In this document: in pieces, positions 53,260 to 59,845 of the stretch | Position numbering within the stretch: position 1 is the stretch's first letter | Layout: each line of letters starts with the position of its first letter | IMG/VR virus record: IMGVR_UViG_3300021375_000018 | Span: 1-64,000 of that record | Direction: 5' to 3' (one strand) | Length of the DNA: 64,000 nucleotides | Origin: a virus | The notes under the pieces: model-generated | Told to the model about the DNA's origin: nothing | Seen by the model: only the letters and a program-made list of their open reading frames with translations | Database searches by the model: none | Translations under genes and position numbers: made by a program

Positions 53260-54171
53260 ATGAATAGATTTGGTTACGCATGTATTAATATGGAGCTAAG
53301 AGAACAAGGTATATTTAATTCTAGAACAATGCGCAAAAAAACATTCTTAGAAAAAGGCATAGCTTATGCTTCTCAGCTAGTGTTACAAAACGTAAAAGAT
53401 ATGATGCCTATATTTGAGTGGAATAATAAAAACAATGTAAAAGTATTTAGAATCTCTTCAGAAGTTACTCCTTGGGCCTCTGAGTATAAATTAAGTGATC
53501 TACCAGACTATGAAGAAATATGTCATCACTTAAAAGTAGCAGGTGACTATACAAAACTTACAGGTCAAAGAATATCATTTCATCCTGGTCAATTTAATTG
53601 TTTAGCTTCAGAAAAAGATCATGTAATTAAAAATAGCATAAAAGACTTAGAAATACATGGCAAACTTTTTGACTTAATGGGTATGGATAGAAATCATAAC
53701 TCTAAAATAAATATTCACTTAGGCTCAACTTGTGGTGGTAACTTAAAACTAGCAGCTGACAATTTTAATAAAAACTTTTTACTTCTTTCAGAAGCTGTTA
53801 GGTCTAGACTAACTGTAGAGAATGATGATAAACCTGCTATGTTTAGCTCGAAGTTTTTGTATGAAAACGTTTATAGAATTTCTAAAGTCCCAATTGTTTT
53901 CGACGCTCACCACTTCGAGATCGGGCCACAAGATGTTAATTATGAAGAAAGCTTTCAAATGGCTTACGATTCTTGGCCAAATGGTATACGTCCTACTTGT
54001 CATCACTCTAATGGCAAAAAAGAGTATGAGGACAGTTCAATTCGTTCAAAAGCAGCACATTCTAATTATTACTATAAACCTTTTAACAGTTGCGGAAAGT
54101 CAGTAGATGTTATGTTAGAAGCTAAAGCTAAAGAAAAAGCGCTTAAAAAGTATTTACATGACTTTGGTTAA
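53260..54171 (+). CDS. uvsE: UV damage endonuclease (UvdE/UvsE family)
   Basis: About 303 residues from ATG 53260, which has AAAGG 7 bases upstream; a TTG two codons earlier is less likely. TIM-barrel landmarks of UV damage endonucleases are all present: FGYACINMELRE, RISSEVTPWASEY, RISFHPGQFNCL, NIHLGSTCGGN, LTVENDDK, VPIVFDAHHFEIGP and TCHHSNGKKEYED, supplying the metal-binding His/Glu/Asp residues. The enzyme nicks 5' of UV photoproducts. It is the last plus-strand gene before the cargo insertions. Confidence 0.93.
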   Translation: MNRFGYACINMELREQGIFNSRTMRKKTFLEKGIAYASQLVLQNVKDMMPIFEWNNKNNVKVFRISSEVTPWASEYKLSDLPDYEEICHHLKVAGDYTKLTGQRISFHPGQFNCLASEKDHVIKNSIKDLEIHGKLFDLMGMDRNHNSKINIHLGSTCGGNLKLAADNFNKNFLLLSEAVRSRLTVENDDKPAMFSSKFLYENVYRISKVPIVFDAHHFEIGPQDVNYEESFQMAYDSWPNGIRPTCHHSNGKKEYEDSSIRSKAAHSNYYYKPFNSCGKSVDVMLEAKAKEKALKKYLHDFG

Positions 54172-54174
54172 TAT

Positions 54175-54203
54175 GTGTAAATTAAATATTAATTAATTAT
54201 AAT
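54175..54203 (+). promoter_or_regulatory. dnaE-type promoter, copy 1
   Basis: GTGTAA 54175-54180, 17 bases, TATAAT 54198-54203. Identical in both elements and spacing to the promoters at 55333 and 59446. Confidence 0.7.
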
Positions 54204-54290
54204 AAATAAAACAAGAAAGGTATATAATTTGTCTATTGAGTTAATAACACCACCAAATAGATTCGTATCTCTTCACTCACACTCAACATT
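54175..54290 (+). repeat. dnaE leader, copy 1 (promoter plus ~20 codons)
   Basis: Promoter, the ribosome-binding site AAGAAAGG and a TTG start (54229) followed by codons for SIELITPPNRFVSLHSHSTF, the conserved start of the PHP domain of DNA polymerase III alpha. Homology to dnaE stops at the TTT of the last F, then the sequence runs into the 3' end of the minus-strand cargo gene. The reading frame continues to 54423 antisense to that gene with no meaningful sequence. Confidence 0.8.
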
Positions 54291-54308
54291 TAAAAGTATA
54301 AATTTAAA

Positions 54309-55307
54309 TTATTTTCCACCATTTAACTTTTTATATAATAAATTTAAATTTCTTTCTAATGATTCTTCTCTATTACCTACTTCAAATTCATCTAATTCGT
54401 TTTCATACTTACTAAAGATATAACCTTTTTTAGATACTTCAACATCTAAATCATATGCTAAATCACAATCTTCAATAATACCTGATAATGCTTCATATAA
54501 CGCTTCTAAATCTTCTTCTCTATTTGTACTAAAATTAAAAGGACTTACTTCTTCTAAATATTGAGACATAGTTGACATGTAAAATCTAGGAGTACTAAAA
54601 ATTCTATCTCTACAGTCAATAGTGTCAACTATTATTTCATGACTACTACTGAATATATTAAATATTCCTTTTCCTCTTTTTAATAATTCTGACATTTCTT
54701 TCGACTTCGGAACAAACCTTATTTCAAGTATATTGTCTACTTTACATGATGACAAGTCTTTCAAAGAGTCTTCAAGTTTAAACGAAAGATAATTGCTGTG
54801 TGATGACTCAGGTAAATATAATGCCATATACCAATTATTATCGCTAATATTACCTTTATTTGTAATAGGAGTAATATTATGGATAGCTTTAAGCTGTAAG
54901 TCTATCATATAGTCATGATAGTCTCTGTCAAGATTTTCTTGGTTGTCTAAATAGTCAGTATATTTTTTTTGATCAAAAAAGAAGTGATCTGGATCTTTAA
55001 TACTTGGATCGACATAATCTTTACTTTCTGCATCTAATTCGTTTTCTTCTGGTCTTGTAAGACTAAATCTTGTCATGTCATACCACCAAGTTGCGTATAT
55101 AGATTTTCCACCACCACCACCTCCTCGTCTTTTCTGTAATTCTCCATTGTTTCCTCCTCCACCACTGCCACTTTTCTTTAATTCATTTTCTATGGTATTG
55201 AAAAAGTAGGTTTGTTTTTCTTTTGACGAATCACGAAACTCATTAATAAAATTCTGTTTCCATTCAGTTAATAGTTCTTTAAACTCGCTTCTGTTTAGTT
55301 TACTCAT
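54309..55307 (-). CDS. Capsid-targeted cargo protein candidate A
   Basis: 332 residues. The N-terminus MSKLNRSEFKELLTEW is the family tag, with a cleavage-like Ile21-Asn22-Glu23. A Gly-rich linker with SGSGGGGNNG and RRGGGGGGKS (residues ~46-68) separates tag and body. The body (ATWWYDMTRFSLTRPEE and beyond) is acidic and has no recognised motif. AAAGGATTATAA precedes the ATG. It sits antisense between dnaE leader copies 1 and 2. The combination of tag, flexible Gly linker and unique body suits a delivered effector; its activity is unknown. Confidence 0.6.
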   Translation of the reverse strand: MSKLNRSEFKELLTEWKQNFINEFRDSSKEKQTYFFNTIENELKKSGSGGGGNNGELQKRRGGGGGGKSIYATWWYDMTRFSLTRPEENELDAESKDYVDPSIKDPDHFFFDQKKYTDYLDNQENLDRDYHDYMIDLQLKAIHNITPITNKGNISDNNWYMALYLPESSHSNYLSFKLEDSLKDLSSCKVDNILEIRFVPKSKEMSELLKRGKGIFNIFSSSHEIIVDTIDCRDRIFSTPRFYMSTMSQYLEEVSPFNFSTNREEDLEALYEALSGIIEDCDLAYDLDVEVSKKGYIFSKYENELDEFEVGNREESLERNLNLLYKKLNGGK

Positions 55308-55332
55308 TTATAATCCTTTGTAATTTTAATAT

Positions 55333-55361
55333 GTGTAAATTAAATATCAATTAATTATAAT
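55333..55361 (+). promoter_or_regulatory. dnaE-type promoter, copy 2
   Basis: GTGTAA 55333-55338, 17-base spacer, TATAAT 55356-55361. Confidence 0.7.
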
Positions 55362-55455
55362 AAATAAAAAACAAATAAATAAAAAACAAATAAATAAAAA
55401 CAAGAAAGGTATATAATTTGTCTATTGAATTAATAAAACCACCCGATAGATTTGT
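55333..55455 (+). repeat. dnaE leader, copy 2 (decayed)
   Basis: Promoter, three short AAATAAATAAAAAAC-type repeats, AAGAAAGG, and a TTG start at 55418 followed by SIELIKPPDRFVPF. The last conserved part is decayed relative to copies 1 and 3 (LHSHST is lost), and the frame stops at 55522 inside the antisense cargo gene. It appears to be an older or degraded copy. Confidence 0.75.
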
Positions 55456-55466
55456 CCCATTTTTAT

Positions 55467-56459
55467 CTATCCATGCGAGTATGTTTGAAGTAATATTTTA
55501 TCTTCTAAAAAGCTTCCAATAAAGTTGTAACACATGTGTACTTTACTAAAAAACAGTTTTAAATATTCTATATCTTCTTGAGAAATTTCTGACACAATGC
55601 TTGAGCATTGATTTAAAAAAGCTTCTATTCCTTTTTCGTTATTTGGCAAAGACCTTATATGGTGTGCTACGCTTGCAAAGTTATCACCATCTCCTACACT
55701 GCTGCCTAATCTTGTCAAACCGTCAGCTGACTGCCCGCCGGCGGCACCTTCTACAACAAATTTTTTAATGATCATGTTTAGATTCTTTTTATTATTAAAT
55801 AAATCATTAAGCTCGATATAAGGCGCAAAACTTTCGTTGGCAAGTATATCTTCAAAGTAGTGAAAGACATCATGCTTTAATTCCCATTGTAAGTGACTCT
55901 TCCACACTTTTTGATCAGAAATATTAAGTATATTGTTGATCGATCCACTAGCCATTTCATCAACCATATTAATCATTCTAGGGAAGTATATCATGAGACC
56001 AACATTGTCGCTAGCTAATCTTTGCAAGTCTCTTTTTGACTGGGCTATTTGGTCTTTTATGTTTTGTTTTTTTTCTTCAACCTTTACGTTATTCATACTC
56101 ATATCTTTATAAAACAAATTCTCTTTGTTAAGAAGATCATTGAAAACTAAATCTAATATCTCTAGAATCTCTGTAATACTATTTTTATGAAGAATAATGC
56201 TACTTTCGTAGGCTTTGTAAACACTTTTGCTCCTAGACATAACATCATGCATAAAACTACCGAATGTATGCTCACTTATAGAAAAATCTCCGATAGCATA
56301 CAAATTTAAATCAATTGGGACTTTTTTGACATAATCTTTTTGTGTAGGCGTTAACCCTTTAAAATCAACTAAATTTGTATTGACAGTTCTTTCATTTATA
56401 AAGTTTTGTTTCCATTCAGTTAACAACTCTTTAAATTCTTTTCTACTTAACTTGCTCAT
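55467..56459 (-). CDS. Capsid-targeted cargo protein candidate B with HDxxH domain
   Basis: 330 residues starting MSKLSRKEFKELLTEW with Ile21-Asn22-Glu23. The body shares two landmarks with the 388-residue protein at 48873: W-E-L-K-H-D-V-F-H-Y-F (His196-Asp197, His200) and GDNFASVAHHI (258-268). The rest is helical. Overall sequence identity to that protein is low, so the shared His/Asp residues are good candidates for a metal site. GTAATCC-type upstream region corresponds to the AAGGATTACAA ribosome-binding site. It lies antisense between dnaE leader copies 2 and 3. Confidence 0.6.
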   Translation of the reverse strand: MSKLSRKEFKELLTEWKQNFINERTVNTNLVDFKGLTPTQKDYVKKVPIDLNLYAIGDFSISEHTFGSFMHDVMSRSKSVYKAYESSIILHKNSITEILEILDLVFNDLLNKENLFYKDMSMNNVKVEEKKQNIKDQIAQSKRDLQRLASDNVGLMIYFPRMINMVDEMASGSINNILNISDQKVWKSHLQWELKHDVFHYFEDILANESFAPYIELNDLFNNKKNLNMIIKKFVVEGAAGGQSADGLTRLGSSVGDGDNFASVAHHIRSLPNNEKGIEAFLNQCSSIVSEISQEDIEYLKLFFSKVHMCYNFIGSFLEDKILLQTYSHG

Positions 56460-56501
56460 TTGTAATCCTTAGTAATTTTTATACGTGTGATTAAATATTA
56501 T

Positions 56502-56555
56502 TTAATTCATTTCAGTTAATAACTCTTTAAATTCTCTTCTGCTTAACTTGTTCAT
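56502..56555 (-). CDS. Orphan capsid-targeting tag mini-gene
   Basis: 17 codons: MNKLSRREFKELLTEMN, then stop. It is the family tag with nothing attached. It has its own AAGGATTATAA ribosome-binding site, lying in the last codons of the 954-residue gene, whose TAA directly abuts this ATG. It is probably the 5' stump left when a downstream cargo body was lost or replaced. A decayed promoter (GTGTGA at 56485) is just beyond it. Confidence 0.6.
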   Translation of the reverse strand: MNKLSRREFKELLTEMN

Positions 56556-59420
56556 TTATAATCCTTGGTAACTTATTATTTCTTTAATATATCTTTCTAG
56601 CAAAATTTTAGAATTTTCTAAATATTTAACTTCTATTAAATTTAAATTTTTAAGAGCTTTTTCAAGATTTATTCTATTCTTTTTAATAGACATTCCTTTT
56701 TCACTACTAATCAAAGAATTATAAAAAGTTATCATTGATTTTGTTGATATATCTAATTTAGATAAAATATCCAACGACGTTCTGCCCCTGTGATTAACAT
56801 TAGAATTGTATTCAAGTTTTTCATACATTTCAACAACAATCTTATTTAATAAAGACTTGTTAGCTAATTTTACAAATTCATTTGAAATTTCAGGTATCTC
56901 TAGCATTTTATATGTTTTATTTATATACATCAAATCATGATAAACAAAAGAAGGACCTCTTCCTTTTTTAGGTAGTGTATTTCTAATTATATACAAATAA
57001 TTTTCTGTAGAAGTGTAATCATATTCTAAGAAAAACTTTATACTATCATAATCTGACGTTTTTAAATTTTTAATAATATTTTTTTGTTGATTATGATTAA
57101 TTAATATTTTGTTTTGACTTATGACGCCTACCAGGATATTCATTGCATGCTTTGTTATTTTTATTTTTTTCATTCTATTAATAATATTATTAATTAAAAG
57201 AACAATGACACTGTCATCTATATCTAAAGACTCACGTAATGTATATAAGTCAAAAATAACTGTTGTAAGCTTTTTCTCTGAATTAGCATTTAAAGATAAA
57301 GAATTAAGTAACTCAATATTATCTGACATGTTTTTTTCTAATTTACTCTTTTTTTCTTCTGGCAATAAATGTTTAAAATTGCTAGTAAAGTATAGAATAC
57401 AATAACTATTTTTATCATTTGAATTTTGATCCTCTTCAGCAATGCTATGTTTTTTAGGAAGTTTGTTGCTCTTTATATTAGCATCAAGCGAATCAATTTG
57501 TTCTAAGAAATCATAAGTTGCATTTACAAGTTTTTTCATGTAGATACTATCTGTATTTAGAAAACTAATTATTGGACCGTCTTCATTAAAAAATCTATAT
57601 GATGAATAAAGTAGACTAAAAAGTCTTTCAATGTCTGATGTAATTTTTAATTTTTTTAATCTAGCCTTGTCATTTAAAATGACAAATAGCTCATAAAATG
57701 ATTTTGTTGGGTCAATATTTTGTTCATCATCACTTTTTAATATTTTTAATACTTCAGATACACTTCCATAAAAATCGTGGTCTGGAGATTCAAAATAAGT
57801 TAATAGTTCTTCATATTCTTCATAACTTTCTTGCTTTACTTTGTTTAAGTAATTAATAGAATAGTCTAATTTCTTTAAACTAGAATTGTTTGTCAAAAGA
57901 CTCATGTTGTATTCTTTGTCAAATTCTTCAGGAAATTTTTCTACAAGAGCTTTGGTGTATTCTATATTTTTTATTATAATTTTTTTAATTTCATCGTATT
58001 CGTGTTTAACTAAAAATGATAAGAGACTTAAGCTTTTATCAATTTCAATTAAATCTTTTCTACGAGACAAACTTTTAGATGAAGCCCTATCTTTTTTAAT
58101 TGTCTCAATAACATCTTGATTAAAGCTCTCAATTTTTGCTCTATCTATAATGAGACTTCTAATTTTAATATTTTTATCTTCTATTAAAACTTCTACAACA
58201 TATTCATAAATATCATCGTCCATTAAATGCATATTGTATACTAGTGCTTGTCTAATGTAAACATTCTCGTCATCACAAGAGTAAACTATAATTTTATTTC
58301 TATCTCTAGAATGTCTAATTATCATATTAAATTGTTGTACGAATTCTGATGGGTTTTCTTGTACTCTTCTTGTATTTACGTATGCTTCAAAGCTTACTGT
58401 TTTAAGGTAAGCAATGTAGTCAAAATCTTTTTTTTCTGGAAGCTTGGAGTTTTCTTCGATTATGTTAAAAACATTTCCTAATGTAGATTTAAACCACTCA
58501 ATATCTCTTGAGCTATTGTTACCGTCAACGCACATGTATGGTTGTTTATTTCCAGCAAATTCTATTCTATTGTTTAATTTAACAAATGATAAACAAAGCT
58601 TTCTTTTAGAAAATTCTTCTTTTTGTATTTTGTCACCTTTTTCTAAAGAATTAAACTCATTTAAATCATCAAAGCTTTTAAACTTTTTAATTGCATAGTA
58701 CATGTGCATATTGCCTGATTTAAATTGTAAAAATGCATTTGCGCCTTCAGAAGAAGTACACCAAGTCATTTTTTTTGTAAGTTTACCGTAACCGGTTATA
58801 GCTGTTTTATCGTATACTAACTCTTTTCCTATATATACACTTCTAGCTAATATTTTTGATGCAAATTGTTTATTTGGATAAAATACTATCCAGTCATTAT
58901 CTTCATATATTAATTCAAAAATATTGCTTTTTTTTGAATATGATTGCTTAAATTCTTTAGATAATACATCTTGTGTTTTCTTACTTGATAAACCGGATTT
59001 TTCTCTTCTAACATTTAACCATGAAATAATATCTTGATACGTTGCTGTTTGCGCTGGATCATTATGACCTTTATTAAAATTTAACTTTTCATTTAAATCA
59101 TGTTTAGTTCCATCACTTAGTTCTATTACTAAGTCTTCTGTCCTATTTCTTTTAGATAAAATATGTGTTTTATATTCTTCGTATAACAATATAAATTCTT
59201 CAACGCCGTGTATATCTCCTGAATTGTAAGAATTAATTATTATAGCATTAAAATAAACATCTTGAAGTTTTCCTAATCTACTTTTATTAATATTAAATTC
59301 ATTATAGATTTCTTCATCTAAATTTAATTTTAAATCTTTTTCTGAAGCCTCAGAAAGAATTAAAAAATCTTTCCAGTCTATTAAAATCTTTTTAGCTTCT
59401 TTTCTGTTTAGTTTGCTCAT
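56556..59420 (-). CDS. Capsid-targeted cargo protein candidate C, large helical-repeat protein
   Basis: 954 residues. The tag is a diverged form, MSKLNRKEAKKILIDW, with Leu22-Ser23-Glu24. Around residues 200-250 is a compact domain, AITGYGKLTKKMTWCTSSEG then SGNMHMYYAIKK; similar 'W-C-T-(A/S)' domains occur in large-phage proteins of unknown function. From ~340 onward the protein is a long series of helix pairs (IIVYSCDDENVYIRQALVYN, then DDDIYEYVVEVLIEDKNIKI) resembling HEAT repeats. AAGGATTATAA precedes the ATG. It is large for a packaged internal protein but comparable with T4 Alt (about 680 residues), which is packaged and injected. Confidence 0.6.
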   Translation of the reverse strand: MSKLNRKEAKKILIDWKDFLILSEASEKDLKLNLDEEIYNEFNINKSRLGKLQDVYFNAIIINSYNSGDIHGVEEFILLYEEYKTHILSKRNRTEDLVIELSDGTKHDLNEKLNFNKGHNDPAQTATYQDIISWLNVRREKSGLSSKKTQDVLSKEFKQSYSKKSNIFELIYEDNDWIVFYPNKQFASKILARSVYIGKELVYDKTAITGYGKLTKKMTWCTSSEGANAFLQFKSGNMHMYYAIKKFKSFDDLNEFNSLEKGDKIQKEEFSKRKLCLSFVKLNNRIEFAGNKQPYMCVDGNNSSRDIEWFKSTLGNVFNIIEENSKLPEKKDFDYIAYLKTVSFEAYVNTRRVQENPSEFVQQFNMIIRHSRDRNKIIVYSCDDENVYIRQALVYNMHLMDDDIYEYVVEVLIEDKNIKIRSLIIDRAKIESFNQDVIETIKKDRASSKSLSRRKDLIEIDKSLSLLSFLVKHEYDEIKKIIIKNIEYTKALVEKFPEEFDKEYNMSLLTNNSSLKKLDYSINYLNKVKQESYEEYEELLTYFESPDHDFYGSVSEVLKILKSDDEQNIDPTKSFYELFVILNDKARLKKLKITSDIERLFSLLYSSYRFFNEDGPIISFLNTDSIYMKKLVNATYDFLEQIDSLDANIKSNKLPKKHSIAEEDQNSNDKNSYCILYFTSNFKHLLPEEKKSKLEKNMSDNIELLNSLSLNANSEKKLTTVIFDLYTLRESLDIDDSVIVLLINNIINRMKKIKITKHAMNILVGVISQNKILINHNQQKNIIKNLKTSDYDSIKFFLEYDYTSTENYLYIIRNTLPKKGRGPSFVYHDLMYINKTYKMLEIPEISNEFVKLANKSLLNKIVVEMYEKLEYNSNVNHRGRTSLDILSKLDISTKSMITFYNSLISSEKGMSIKKNRINLEKALKNLNLIEVKYLENSKILLERYIKEIISYQGL

Positions 59421-59445
59421 TTATAATCCTTAGTAATTTTTATAT

Positions 59446-59474
59446 GTGTAAATTAAATATTAATTAATTATAAT
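59446..59474 (+). promoter_or_regulatory. dnaE-type promoter, copy 3
   Basis: GTGTAA 59446-59451, 17-base spacer, TATAAT 59469-59474. Confidence 0.7.
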
Positions 59475-59562
59475 AAATAAAAACAAAAAAGGTATATAAT
59501 TTGTCTATTGAATTAATAACACCACCAAATAGATTTGTATCTCTTCACTCACACTCAACTTT
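59446..59562 (+). repeat. dnaE leader, copy 3
   Basis: Promoter, AAAAAAGG, and TTG at 59501 followed by SIELITPPNRFVSLHSHSTF, nearly identical in DNA to copy 1. Homology ends at the same point as in copy 1. The frame then reads LKLSMLFWEGK and stops at 59614. No cargo gene follows; a ~100-base AT-rich spacer leads to the promoter of the functional dnaE. Confidence 0.8.
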
Positions 59563-59604
59563 TTTAAAACTTAGTATGTTATTTTGGGAAGGCAAATTAA
59601 ATAC

Positions 59605-59633
59605 GTGTAAATAACAATATTATATTTTATAAT
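59605..59633 (+). promoter_or_regulatory. dnaE: Promoter of the functional dnaE
   Basis: GTGTAA 59605-59610, 17-base spacer, TATAAT 59628-59633. The sequence between the elements differs from the three leader copies, so it is not a simple fourth copy. Confidence 0.7.
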
Positions 59634-59668
59634 AAACCATAATTTAAATAATCTACATAAGGAATAAA

Positions 59669-59776
59669 ATGAATAATACATTTAATACGGAAAGGAGGTA
59701 TCTAGAGAAGGTTGAACTTGAACTGCTTACACCTAACAGATTTGTTAGCTTGCATTCGCATTCAACCTTCTCGTAG
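59669..59776 (+). other. dnaE: Rewritten dnaE 5' end, closed by an in-frame TAG
   Basis: ATG 59669 has AAGGA upstream. After ~15 codons of new sequence it encodes VELELLTPNRFVSLHSHSTFS, the same protein start as the leader copies, but almost every synonymous position differs (for example CAT TCG CAT for CAC TCA CAC). It then meets TAG at 59774-59776, followed in the same frame by ATA TCT ACG TTT GAT GGA, which continues the PHP domain. Preservation of protein with changed codons implies that the segment is, or recently was, translated as part of DnaE. Confidence 0.65.
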
Positions 59777-59784
59777 ATATCTAC
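59699..59784 (+). promoter_or_regulatory. Stem-loop and palindrome around the dnaE TAG codon
   Basis: TATCTAGAGAAGGTTGAA (59699-59716) pairs with the sequence at 59761-59779 (TTCAACCTTCTCgTAGATA) through 18 base pairs with a single bulged G, enclosing a 44-base loop. The right arm contains the TAG. The same TAG lies in a perfect 14-bp palindrome, CGTAGATATCTACG. A strong AAAGGAGG (59691-59698) abuts the left arm. Confidence 0.7.
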
Positions 59785-59845
59785 GTTTGATGGATTAGGT
59801 TATCCAGCAGATCACATCAACTTTGTTCTTTCTGAATCTCAAGGT

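Noticed and set aside
54229-54423. 64-codon plus-strand frame starting SIELITPPNRFVSLHSHSTF
   Set aside because: Only the first ~20 codons are meaningful (dnaE leader copy 1); the remainder is antisense to the cargo gene, so it is not an independent gene.
59563-59779. Group I intron in dnaE between leader copy 3 and the PHP coding sequence
   Set aside because: The interval is very short, does not end in G at the required junction, and contains a rewritten protein-coding copy and a promoter, which an intron would not need.
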